This document shows positions 33,201 to 45,200 of a DNA stretch of 64,000 bases, one piece after another. A program made the position numbers and the translations under genes. The notes under the pieces are model-generated. The model was not told the DNA's origin. It made no database searches and worked only from the letters and a program-made list of their open reading frames with translations. Location: positions 183,705 through 247,704 of the forward strand of contig SADC01000093.1 in NCBI GenBank assembly GCA_004194705.1, given 5' to 3'. Position 1 is the first letter of the stretch. Each line of letters starts with the position of its first letter. This DNA comes from Ditylenchus dipsaci (taxonomy: Eukaryota > Nematoda > Chromadorea > Rhabditida > Anguinidae).

Positions 33201-36200
33201 TTAATAAGATTTGTACTTATTTAGACTTTTGTACTTATTTCCTGAATCGACGCCTTAAATATAAGAAAACGGCTCTACCTCGTTAGCGCCCAAATTGTTT
33301 GCGCCAAAAATCGTTATAGCAAAAACCGTTACATTTTTAATTAATTAGCTTGCTACATATGGTTTTCCTAAGTAATTTCGTGAATATTCTCATTTCCAAG
33401 TTGATACTCAAATCGATCCCAGAGAGACGGGCTACATTTTGAGCATGAGGTTGTAAATGACCATATTTGCAAAATTTGGTAAAAACTCCAAAATTTCCGG
33501 AATTCTGGACTTTTTTTGAGAACTTTGGAGTTTTTAGTCAATTTTGCACATGTGGTCATTTATAACTTAATGCTCAAAATGTAGCCGGTCTCTCTGGCCT
33601 GAATTTGAGTATTAACTTGTAAATGGCAATATCGACGAAATTACTTAGAAAAACTATATACAGCAAGCTAATTAAATAAAAATGTAACGGTTTTGGCTGT
33701 AACGATTTTTGGCGCAAACAATTTGGGCGCTAACGGGGTAGAGCCAAGAAAACACTTCGAGTTTTCGAAATTTCGCCTGCGGCGCGTTTTTCATTTTCTC
33801 GAAAAGGACGAATTCCATGCCCACTGCGTTCCGTGCAAGACGAAATCAGCTTGGCTTCGATGGGAAAAGCAGCGATTGGCGTTTATCAGGAGATGCCGAA
33901 GCACAGGGAAAACGCTAAAGCCGCAGGGACAACGCCAAAGCCGCAGGAAAAACGCCAAGCCGCAGGGACAACAAGGTTATTTTGCTTTGCGTGGCGTTGT
34001 TATGAGCTTGGATTTTAGAGCTCTTTCAAATTTTCTGCCAAGCCGTTCTACGCCGACTGCCATTGATGACAAGACCGCCGCCGAGGGTGCATAGGCTTTC
34101 CACGTCGCAACTTTAACATCAATTATACCGAAGGTGTAGAGTTGGCGAAATAAGTCGCGTCTGAAATCGCCTAGATAGATGAGCTTTTCAACGAAGTGGC
34201 AGAAGTCAATTGAATGCTGCGCCAAATTCCTGATAAAGTTTTTAATGTGGATCAAGCAGACCCAAGGGGCAGAAGATCTTCAACGTAAGTCACAACAATT
34301 CTAGTAAGCATTTTTAGATTTCTTCTTTAGAAAAACGAGTCCCTTCCGTGTCTGTACAACCTTGTCAGCATCGTACTCTCCACTCAGCTGGACAATGCGT
34401 TTGTGGAGCAAATATTATCTTTGAGCAAGTCGCAGTGGACAGATGCAAGAAATTCTCTGAAGGTGCAAACGGTCAAAGCTATTCTTCAAGTGCGGGTAAA
34501 TTTCGATATCGACTGCGCCGGCGTCTATAATCTGCTTATGAAAGAGCGAGGTCTGCGAAAAAATCCAAGCAGAAGATAAATTGGAGTGAAAAATTGTCTG
34601 CTTTGTTTTATTCGTTTGAACGTGTTATGTTTATTGCGAAATAAAGTGTTTGAAGCCGATTTTTGCGTATTTTAGAAAATGTGCTTATTTTCGGTGTCAA
34701 AATCTTATTTTTTTGAAAATGTACTTATTTTCGAAAATTTTCACCGGGAGCCCTGGATTAGTGGCCCTTTGCCTTGGAGGACCAAGGTAAACCATCTTAT
34801 AAAAGGTCATTTTATCCCGTTTTGGTCACTGCAGCTAGGCAAAAAGAGTTTTCAATGCATTTTATTATCAGGAGTACATCTCGGAATCATGTCTAAGGTA
34901 AGTGAGTGCGCGCATCTCTAGCTCTCAAGCCCCTGCGCCTCTTCGGGGTTTGGGGGCTTGGAGTTGAGATGCGCACACCCACATACCTTAGACGCAAATC
35001 ACTCAAAAGTGACTGTGGATGCATAAAAAATGTATGCATACTAGAGTTTTTTTATGCGGTAGGCCCAGTCAACAAAACTATGTTCAAATGCCATCTTTTG
35101 GGGGTGTCTGGGTATCTCTTTATGATGGTTTATCTTGCCCCAGGCAAAAAGTCGATCTTCGGTCAAAAAATTTTCTCGAAAAATCTTTGCCAATCTTAAA
35201 AACATGTTTTTTCTAATTACGACCTGAAAAGCACGAATAAGTGGTCAAAATCAACTTTTGGTAGGATGTGGTATAACGAAGTTTAGCTTGTTTTTCTCAG
35301 AAACAAAAAACGCGCGGCGTTTTCATGAAATGGGGGTCGAGAAACACGAATATGATGTTATCTCCTCCACCTGATCACTTTTCGTGGGAGGGGGATTCTG
35401 AACTCAAGCCAAGCAATTTACATATGCGAAAAATTGTCCATCCAAAATTAGCACAGCGTCAAGAGGGTCCACAAATTTTTATGAAGTTCGACTGACAGTC
35501 TGATAATTTTTTTTCCAAAAAACATTGTACAATATTTTTTTTCTTATTAACTACCGTATATCCCTTACAGACGACCCCTTAACTTTGAGGGTCTGCATAT
35601 TGGAGCGAGTCGAAATTTTGCAAAGCTGTTTATCGCGTTTTCCTATTCCACAAGCTCTACCAATTCAGATTTTTTAGATTTTTGATTTTAACCAAACATT
35701 CCGAGATCGACCTTAATTTCTTTTTTTTTGAATTTCGAGGGATTTGAAAAATATAAGATACTAGAAAAAATGTAGTATAACTATAATTATATGTTTTTCT
35801 TAACCCTAGGACGACCACGCTGACCACAGTGGTCATGTCATATTTGCATAAAACACATTTAGAAAAAGGTATGAGGATCTAGGATGTTATTAACACAAGA
35901 ATTCTTGACTGTAACATTGGGCTATATGAGTGTCTTCAGAACTGCTGAGCACAATAATCGCAAATCGGACCTCCTCGCTGGAGTACAATGCCCATAAAAA
36001 GCGCAATTTTCACAGCGACTCTTTGAAAAATGAATAGTTTTTTTTTCAGGCTGGTGAGCAGTGAATTAATTTAGCTCAGCATTTATTTTTATGCTTATAG
36101 GAAAGCCTTTTGTCTAGGCTTTCTAATCACGGTCCGTCAAATTGCAATTTCATAGCACTTCAAAACCAACAGAATGCCAAGATTTTCAAGTACTTTTCAA

Positions 36201-39200
36201 AATATTTTTGGCGCAATTTGAGTTCTCCCACTTTTTTTGCTATGGATTTACATTTTTTAAAAATTCGTATACAGAAAGCGTTCGAAATGCAAAATAACAT
36301 AGGGATCTACTTTTTCTAAGCTAAGATGTGCTTAAAATGTTGCCAAAAAGCTATAATACGATTATTAGGAATCCAGTGGTCTAAATTTAGGATGGTCACA
36401 AAAAACAATGGCGATTGGACTGGATCTCATCAAATTTATATAAAAGCGGTCTGAGAAGATTCTACCGGCAGAAATATAACCCTATTAGAGTGACATAGGC
36501 TGAACACGTTGACCACAATGTGTTCAATACGAACAAATACAATTCTGAAATTCTGATGGGTTGGACAGTACACAGTTGGATAGTTGATTTCTTTTTTAAT
36601 TTTTTATCGATGGGTTTTAATCTACATTTTTAGTCGGTTATGTATAACTGTGTAACCCATCATTAATTCTAAGATAAATTCGCTGAATATGACCACAATG
36701 TGGTCAATGTGGTCAACAATGCTATGAATTTTGACGTGGTCGTCTTAGGGTTAAAACTCGTCTATTTTAGGTAGTTGCAGTGCTTTCTAAAGCCCTGCTC
36801 TTTGAACAGTCGCACATTGGTTTCTCAGTGAGCATGAATGTAAGAGATGCAGCTTGCTACATCTGTTGGGCCTTCGCTCGTGCCTACGAGGCCAAAGTGT
36901 TGAAGCAGCACCTGAAATCTCTTGCTGGAGAGTTAGTGTGTCTAGCACTGTTTGATCGTGAGGCATGTTTGATAAAATAGATTTTTTTACTTATTCTTAT
37001 TTGTTTAGGTTAACATTAGAAGAGCTGCTTCTGCTGCTTTTCAGGTATATTATTTAGAATAAATTTATTTTTAGAGAAAGTATATTAGTATATGTCAATG
37101 CTGTGATTGAGAATAGAAAAATTCGGGCGGCACCGAATTCACTAAGGTTGTATAATTCTCTGAAAAAATAAAAATCGGAGAATTCTCCGAGAATTCTCTC
37201 GAGTATATGAAGGATTTAATAAGGAAAAACTGGAAATTCCTGAGAATTGTACACCCTAGAATTCATCCACACCGAATTCATCCACAAAAATTTGTCCCGA
37301 CACGAAATGTTTTGTGGCTCCCCGGTGAATTGATCCTCCTATTTTGTAGGGTTACAGGTTCGAATCCCGGTGGTAGCAAAAATTATTTTTTATCGGGTAA
37401 ATACTTTTAAGGAACCAGGGGTGGTATTCAGGTCGGTTAGTAGAGTCAGTAGATCAAGAGTTACTCTTGATCCTACTCGCACTTGAAACGGGTTTGAGTA
37501 GAGTTTAGGATCATGAGTTACCCGTGATCTACTCGCCCGTCTGAAACGAGTTGAGTAGAGTTTTGGATCAAGAGTTACTCGCGATCCTACTCGAGCAGCG
37601 AGTAATTTTTGATCTGAGTAGAATTGAGATCTTCTCGCCTAACTTGAGTTCTACTCGTCTGACTCGCTAGTATATGTCAATATATGACTCGAGTTCTACT
37701 CGCCCAACTCGGCTTCCAACCCGAGTTTTACGAGTAAATTTATTTTTTATTAATTTTCTCGAGTTCTACTCGCCCAACTCGGCTTCCAACTCCCGAGTTT
37801 TACGAGTAAATTTATTTTTTATTAATTTTCTCGAGTTCTACTCGCCCAACTCGGCTTCCAACCCCGAGTTTTACGAGTAAATTTATTTTTATTAATTTTC
37901 TCGAGTTCTACTCGCCCAACTCGGCTTCCAACCCCCAGTTTTACGAGTAAATTTATTTTTTATTAATTTTCTCGAGTTCTACTCGCCCAACTCGGCTTCC
38001 AACTCCCGAGTTTTACGAGTAAATTTATTTTTATTAATTTTCTCGAGTTCTACTCGCCCAACTCGGCTTCCAACCACCGAGTTTTACGAGTAAATTAAAT
38101 TTTTTGAATTTTCTCGAGTTCTACTCGCCCAACTCGGCTTCCAACTCCCGAGTTTTACGAGTAAATTATTTTTTATTAATTTTCTCGAGTTCTACTCGCC
38201 CAACTCGGCTTCCAACCCCCGAGTTTTACGAGTAAATTAATTTATTTTTTATTTTTTAGAGTCCTACTCGCCCAACTCGGCCTCCGACCACCGAGTTTTA
38301 CGAGTAAATTAAATTTTTTTGAATTTTCTCGAGTTCTACTCAACCAACTCGGCTTCTAACCCCGAGTTTTACAAGTAAATTTATTTTTCATTAATTTTTT
38401 CGAGTCCTACTCGCCTACCTCAGCTCTATAACCCTGAGTTTTACGAGTAAATTAAATTTTTTGAGCAAGAACCGTTCTGCCCCACAGAACATGCATTCAT
38501 GGCAGGACATTGACGAATGGCCAACTAGCCCTGAAGGAGAAGATTGGGGTCTTTTTCGATACACCATGAAATATGAGCTGCATTTCTATTCAAAAATTAT
38601 GATCAAAAAAAATAAAACATAAATTATTTTTTCCTACACAAATTACTGCCAAACAATGAAATAACCACCACAGTAATAGATATGAATCGAACACAAACAA
38701 ATCCTTGTATAATCGATGGTAGAAAGCCGAGTTGGGCGAGTAGAACTCGAGAAAATTAATAAAAAATAAATTTACTCGTAAAACTCGGGGGTTGGAAGCC
38801 GAGTTGGGCGAGTAGAACTCGAGTCAGACGAGTAGAACTCAAGTTAGGCGAGAAGATCTCAATTCTACTCGGATCAAAAATTACTCGCTGCTCGAGTAGG
38901 ATCGCGAGTAACTTTTGATCTAAAACTCTACTCGTGTGTCTGAAACAAGTTGAGTAGATCAAAAGTAACTCATGATCTTTGAACCTACTCGGCCGTCTGA
39001 AACACGTCGAGTAGATCACGAGTAACTCTTGATCCAAAACTCTACTAACCTACCTGAATACGACCCCAGGAAGTCTGAAAATGGTTGGCAAACCACCTGG
39101 TACCTACCCTAAATGAGTAACTACCTCCAGAATCTAAAATTTTGGATTTAGCTGAAAGTGACTAAAAACCATCGTATCCTATCCAGAATCGTGTCCTGAA

Positions 39201-42200
39201 TATAATTTCCCAATGCTAAAACGGCACTTGTCTACTTCGATGGCCCCTTACTCTTTTGCTTAGGCAAATCCTTAGGCTTAGACGAGGCCAGTGCAAATTG
39301 ATATAATGTCAAACGTCTGTGTCAAAATATGAATCTTATTAGTCTTTTGTGGGTATCTAAGCAGTCAGTCACTTTAGTAAAAACGCGTTTCTTAACCAGA
39401 GGCCACCGAAGTAAACAAGTGCCGCTAAAACAGCCACTTAACTAACAAGAACACCAGGTTTAAAGTAGTTTTGTGTACCGTAGTGTTGAGGTGGTTCCAC
39501 TGAGAAAGTAGTACTCACGTGGTAGTACCAAGGCACGGAGGTAGGATGAAATGGCTAAATTGGCCATTTTAACCGCGGCTATAATGGCCAATTTAGCCAT
39601 TTCATCCTACCTCCCAAGGCACTGACCAGGTATCGGTACTCAGGTGGAAGTGACTAGGTATTGGTGCTTGGGTGGTGGTAGATGGTAGTTTCTAAGTAGT
39701 GGCACCTAAATGGTAGTAACCTGGTGACAGTACGCAGGCTGTATATTAGACCGTTCTTTGTGGTGCATCTGACCGTGTCGGTGCTGGTTAATCTGCACGT
39801 CCTATGTACCAACTGGACTAAGTGATCGTTCACTTGATAAACAAAATTATTACGTTTTTGGGTTTTATAACTTGTTTTCTTCACTGATTCGAATATTCTA
39901 AAGATGGTTTGGCATTGGTGAAACTAAGTTTTAGCACGATTTACGAAAACTGCAAAAATACCATAAAAACGTTTCTTTATCACCGTCAAACCATCTTTAG
40001 AATGCTCGAATTAGTGCAGAAAACAAGCTTTGGAACCCGAAAACGTAGAATTTTTTTTTGATCCAAAGGTACGACCACTTGGTTTTGTTAGTACATGGAA
40101 GATCCAGTAAAACTGCAGTCGGTTCGTAGAAAAATGTTCGAATTAAATAGTGAACTTTTCAAGACAAAAATATAAAAACATTTCGTGTCGAAACAAATTT
40201 TTGTGGATGAACTCGCTTAACGCCAAAAAATTGGGTTGATGAGAGGGCGAAATTGTGACTGAGAATTTTAACCCAGATCTGCCCACGTGCATTGCAAATC
40301 GACGTAAATTTTGATGGCCAGGTTCTTGTCGATTTTCCAACCTTTATGAGCTGAATTTTTTTTCGATTCGGAGCTCTGTTTTTTGGCTTTCAGATGTGTC
40401 TTTCACAAACCTTCAAACTTATTTTATTCTTTACAAAAGTACAAATGAACAAGTTGATTTGGACGAAAAAATTAATGTTATTCTTTCATATGAAATTTCT
40501 AAAAATCACACATCATTTTCAGCCCACTGCCTCCATAAAACAAAAGTTATGATTGTTCATAAGCCTCAGTGTGATTTCAAAAAGGCACTTTTTGATTTTT
40601 AAAAACGGATTTTTTCGGTTGTGAAATATTTTATTGAAAAAATCGGTGAATTTTGTTAAGTTAACATCATTTAGATTAAAGTTTTAATTTGTTGTTAAAG
40701 GACCATGCTCTTTGCGCGCAGCGGCATGCGCAAAATTTGAATTGGCGGGGGACACTTCTCTTTTGTCTCTCACTGTACTCTTTTGAGTCGTTCAACATTA
40801 CTCCAAAGAGTACAGTGCGAGACGAAAGAGAAGTGTCCCCGCCAATTCAAATTTTGCACATGCCACTGCGCGCAAAAACCATGGTCTTTAACAAATCAAT
40901 GCGTTAATATTGAATAACTATGTGGTAGAGCGCAGAGCTACCAAAACTTTCTTTTCAGAACAGTTATTTAATATAAGAACGCTGAGATATAGCTCTTTTA
41001 ATTGAAGAATGTCTTTATTGTGAAGGAATTCAGATAAAACATAAAAGATTCACATCATTTTTCTCGGCATTATCTTTCTACTTATTATTCTTTTATAACG
41101 GTCGAGAAACTTTTTACTCAAAAGGTAGCTGAGACAAATGCTCCATTTTGAGTGGTGACTTGGTCAGACATTATGCACAAAAAGAAGGTCAAAACTCTAA
41201 AATATTCAACCAAGGACCAAAATAACCAATTTTCAAAAATTCTCAAAATCTCGAGATTTCAGCAATCATGACCACGTTTTGAACGCATTTTTTAAATAAA
41301 ACCAACAATTGTACCCCTGATTAAGAGGGTTCCAGCTTAAAAAAACTTTCGGATTTTTCAAAAATTAATTTGGGCAAAAATCGGTTAAGTGAGCCCACTG
41401 AATTGCTATTTTCGGGTGCCAGCGCAACAAGATTAAAGACATTTTACAACCACAAAATTAGGGAGACCCGAAGGCCAACCCTGACCTAAAAATTTAGTTG
41501 TCTGTCTACCCTATAGAGCCGCAGCACGGTTCAGCTCTGGCGGAAGTGCAATGCCAAAACCTCACCATAGAGTTTCTGTCTACATGATTACAGAACACAC
41601 CCAGACAGGTAAGTTAAGTCAAGGTGTTGACGCGACATTATCAAATCAGGTCTACTTGACACGGCTTACTTGTTGCTGCGTTTTACTAGAACCATAAGGC
41701 TAGAAAACATAGTCCAGAGCCTTTCCAAGGATTTAATTTTTTCATCGGGGTGTTTTGCAGCTGCATTTGTGACTTTTTTTAATTAGCCACAATAATGTGT
41801 ATTTCAGGAAAATGTGGAAGAAATGACAGTTTCCCAGAAGGTATTCGAGTGCTCACAATAATCGACTACATCGACGTAGCCCTCATCAAAAAGTGTTACC
41901 TGGAGCTTGCGGTGAGGGTCGCTGAATACAAGGACTACCGAATACCTATGCTTAACCACTTGCTTGAACACAAAATTTTACATTGGGACGAGAGTGTCCG
42001 GGAACTGGCTGCTGACTCATTACAACAATTGGTGTCTTTTGATGTTGAATACACTAAACACACAGTAAGTTATATATTATATACTTTGCACTTGAATCGG
42101 TGTGTTTAAAAAAAGAGACGAACCAGTTTTTTTCACCTTTTTTAACAACCAAACAGAATAGGAAAGGGTTGTTTTGTCTTTATTTGCTTTGCAATCCTTG

Positions 42201-45200
42201 TGATTCAGACCTTATATCGCATCCCGATCTCTTATATTGTGAAAATGTCAGTGGTGGCATATCGGCAATAAATAAAACGTGAAGTCACATGTTTCAGGAC
42301 TTAAATTGCCCAAGGAAACAATCCGTCAAGATACCCTAATTCAACATTTATAAAGCAAAAGACCCATAAAAACACAAAAGTAGATTACCGAAAACCACAT
42401 GTTTTCTAGTGGGATTTTGGGACGCAACCGACTCGCCAACGCCAAAACTCGCCAACGAGGAATCTGGCCAAAGCAAAAACTCGCCAATAGCAAGACTCGC
42501 CAACGTCAAATCACGCCAATGAAAAAACTGCGGGCCTGTTCCGGTTGGGGGGGGGGGGTTATGTACGCCTATTTTTCACCATTTTTTGATTTTATTTTTT
42601 AGATTAATTATGGTTATTATGTTGATCAAGTTGACAGTAATCACCTTGATTAACATTATTACTATTTGAACTATTGATATAGGTTACTGAAATTACCATG
42701 TTTACTATAATCTATAAAATTAAAATATGGTGAAAAATAGACGTCCCACCAAACCAGAACTGGTCCAAACTCCTTACCTTGGGACCGGCCATAGGGGGCT
42801 GTTTAATCAAATTTTTTCGTAGGTGAGTTTTGCTGTTGGCGAGATTTAACGTTGGCGAGTTTTCGAGTTGGCGAATCCTGACGTTGGCGAGTCTTTTGCA
42901 TTGGCGAATTTTTTTCGGCGAGTTGGTTGCGTCCCGTGAATTTTCGTCTGGGTTTACATCTAACAAGCATATCCAGAAATTTCTGATCCAGAAAGAGGCA
43001 AATTTTTGAGAGCATTTTTGGAACCAATTTTTTTATTTTTGCGTGAAAAAAAAGATCAAAACCATAGTTTCACTGGCACCGATTGCGAAATTTTTTGAAG
43101 CCGGTAAAAGTAAGAGTTCAAACAAAAAAACAGAGAATTTCCATCCAGACAGGTAGCTCCGATAAAGAAGCTTTCGTAGCGGCATGTGCACATAGGACGT
43201 CTTCTGTTCACTTTAGACCATGAATTTTTGGTTTACTTATAGATTCTACCAAATTATGTGCTCGTCTCAACAATAGTGATGCCCAGAAGAGCATGGTACC
43301 CTGTTTGGAGTGGCTGGAGTGCTGATGGGTCTCTGGCAATTAAACAATATAGCTTTGAAAGATCTGCCACAACTTGACCAACTCCTGGAAACCGTGCCCA
43401 AAACTGTAGCTTTACTAAAAGACCACAGGGTCAAAGGCTTCCCACTGCTCTCCAAAGCAGTTTGTAGGCTGATTCAGGCACTGTGTGTTGTCCAAACTCC
43501 ACTTACGGATTCTCAGGTTGGTGGTTGCACCTAAAACATAAAATTACTCCAAAAAATATTATACCTTAATTTTGTTTATGAAATCAGATTTTCTTTTTTT
43601 ATGGTTAACTTTCCTATTGATGCAAAAAGATCACTTTGAGCTAAAGTTTTGACTGAAATGAAAACCGGGAATAAAGAAAGACTCGAAAGAAAGCTTTAAA
43701 CGGCACTTTCCACCAAAAAAAACATAACATGAAATCTAAATTTCTTAACCCTCGACTGATTCCAGATACTTATCCTACTTGGCCACCCCTTTTTTCCTTA
43801 ATCCCCTGTTATTTTTCGGCTTGAGCTTAGGTGCAGTGTAAACCAGCGTAAGTTATGATGGACTCAAACATGTTTCCCGAAATACAAAAGAGGTAAGAAA
43901 AACATGTTAAAGTCCATCCTAACGTACGCTTGCTTATCATAAGCTTAAGCACAGCTAAAAACTCCTAGAGACAGAGAAATTTACCAGATGAATATATAAC
44001 CCCATTAAAGCTCAAAAAACTTGGGCTGAACAATGCTTTTGTAACGGGATATTTTTAAAAAGGGGGCTCGTATCTACAAAAAAAATTCGGTGTACCCAAT
44101 ATATTTTCGAACTTTTTCGGCCACTTTTGACACGCCAAAACTTTTTTATGGGCCGTTTTACGAAATTCTATGAACTTCACTCGACTCAGAATTGCAGGAA
44201 ATATTTTATGGTATATAAAGTAAAAAACACGGTTTTTGCTTGGTCCCTCCTGTGATGTGGGTCCTGTTCTCTGATTGTGCTAAACCCAATTTTGTTTACA
44301 TGGAAGTGGTTTAGCTGAAAGACTTCCACGACATCCTGGACAAAGTGGTGAGCGACAAGAACAAGAAATTGCACAGTTATGCCGCCAGTGCATTTACTGC
44401 CCTCATGCGTTATTACAATCACCACAAAGGTTCGAGCTCTTGATCCAGCGCATCTTCAACAAGTACTTCCACGGGGTGAGTCTTTTCAGAAATATTTTAT
44501 TTCATAAACTAAAATATAAAAAGCATCTTTAGATAGAAATATTTAAATATAACATATTTTTAGATAGAACAGACCAACCAGGATGAACTTCAGCGATGTG
44601 CCAGTATAATCCTCTAACATACATCCCTCGCCAATTTTTATTGGTAGAAATGCCTTCTGAGTATACCACTGAAACAACAGGGGCTTCTACGTTGCTGAAA
44701 GTTATTATTGTTCGGCTGCTCAAAGTAGTGTATGAGTAAGTTTGTTTGCATGTAGATAGCATCCAGATAAAATTTCAAGAAAGACTAGCAATTTGAAAAT
44801 TTAAGGAATGTAAAAGTGGCTGAAAAAGTCACTTTTGTTAAAAAAAAAATGTTAAGATTAATACCCCACTAGTTTCCAGAGCCCGGAGCGATGCGCGCCC
44901 GTCGTTCATTTTCAACCCTATTATATATCCTAAATGACTATAAAACGAAAATGCTGGTCTCGCGACAAAATGATTTTCAAACAAAATTGTGTCCGGACTG
45001 ACACACACATATCGTCATTGGTAGAGGGGACTATGCCATGATTATCTTGATCACGACCGAAAAGTAACCTTTTTATTGGATCGGAAATACGTTCTTTTTT
45101 CTGTTTATCACAAAAAAATATTTCTAAACACTTTTTGCCCTAGAAATATATGGCCCAAACGACTAATTTTAATAAATTTAAATTTACCTGAGACTTTTCA

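Larger units (their letters stand above)
32560..35410. mobile_element. Foldback element, copy B, in TBCD intron 6
   Basis: Left ggttgcagtaacgaatcctc, right gggggattctgaactcaagcc, exact 8-bp duplication aagcaatt (32552-32559, 35411-35418). The arms share gatcaggtggaggagataac. It has two tandem central modules (32.88-33.15 and 34.86-35.08 kb), between which a hAT element (33180-34755) is inserted; without it the element is ~1.27 kb. Confidence 0.82.

Noticed and set aside
37311..37379. Functional tRNA gene
   Set aside because: The B-box is good but the acceptor and anticodon stems do not pair convincingly; kept as a tRNA-derived repeat.
37688..38460. Regularly spaced ~70-bp repeats suggesting a CRISPR array
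   Set aside because: The whole unit repeats with no unique spacers, the units are palindrome-rich, and the setting is a eukaryotic intron inside a foldback element.
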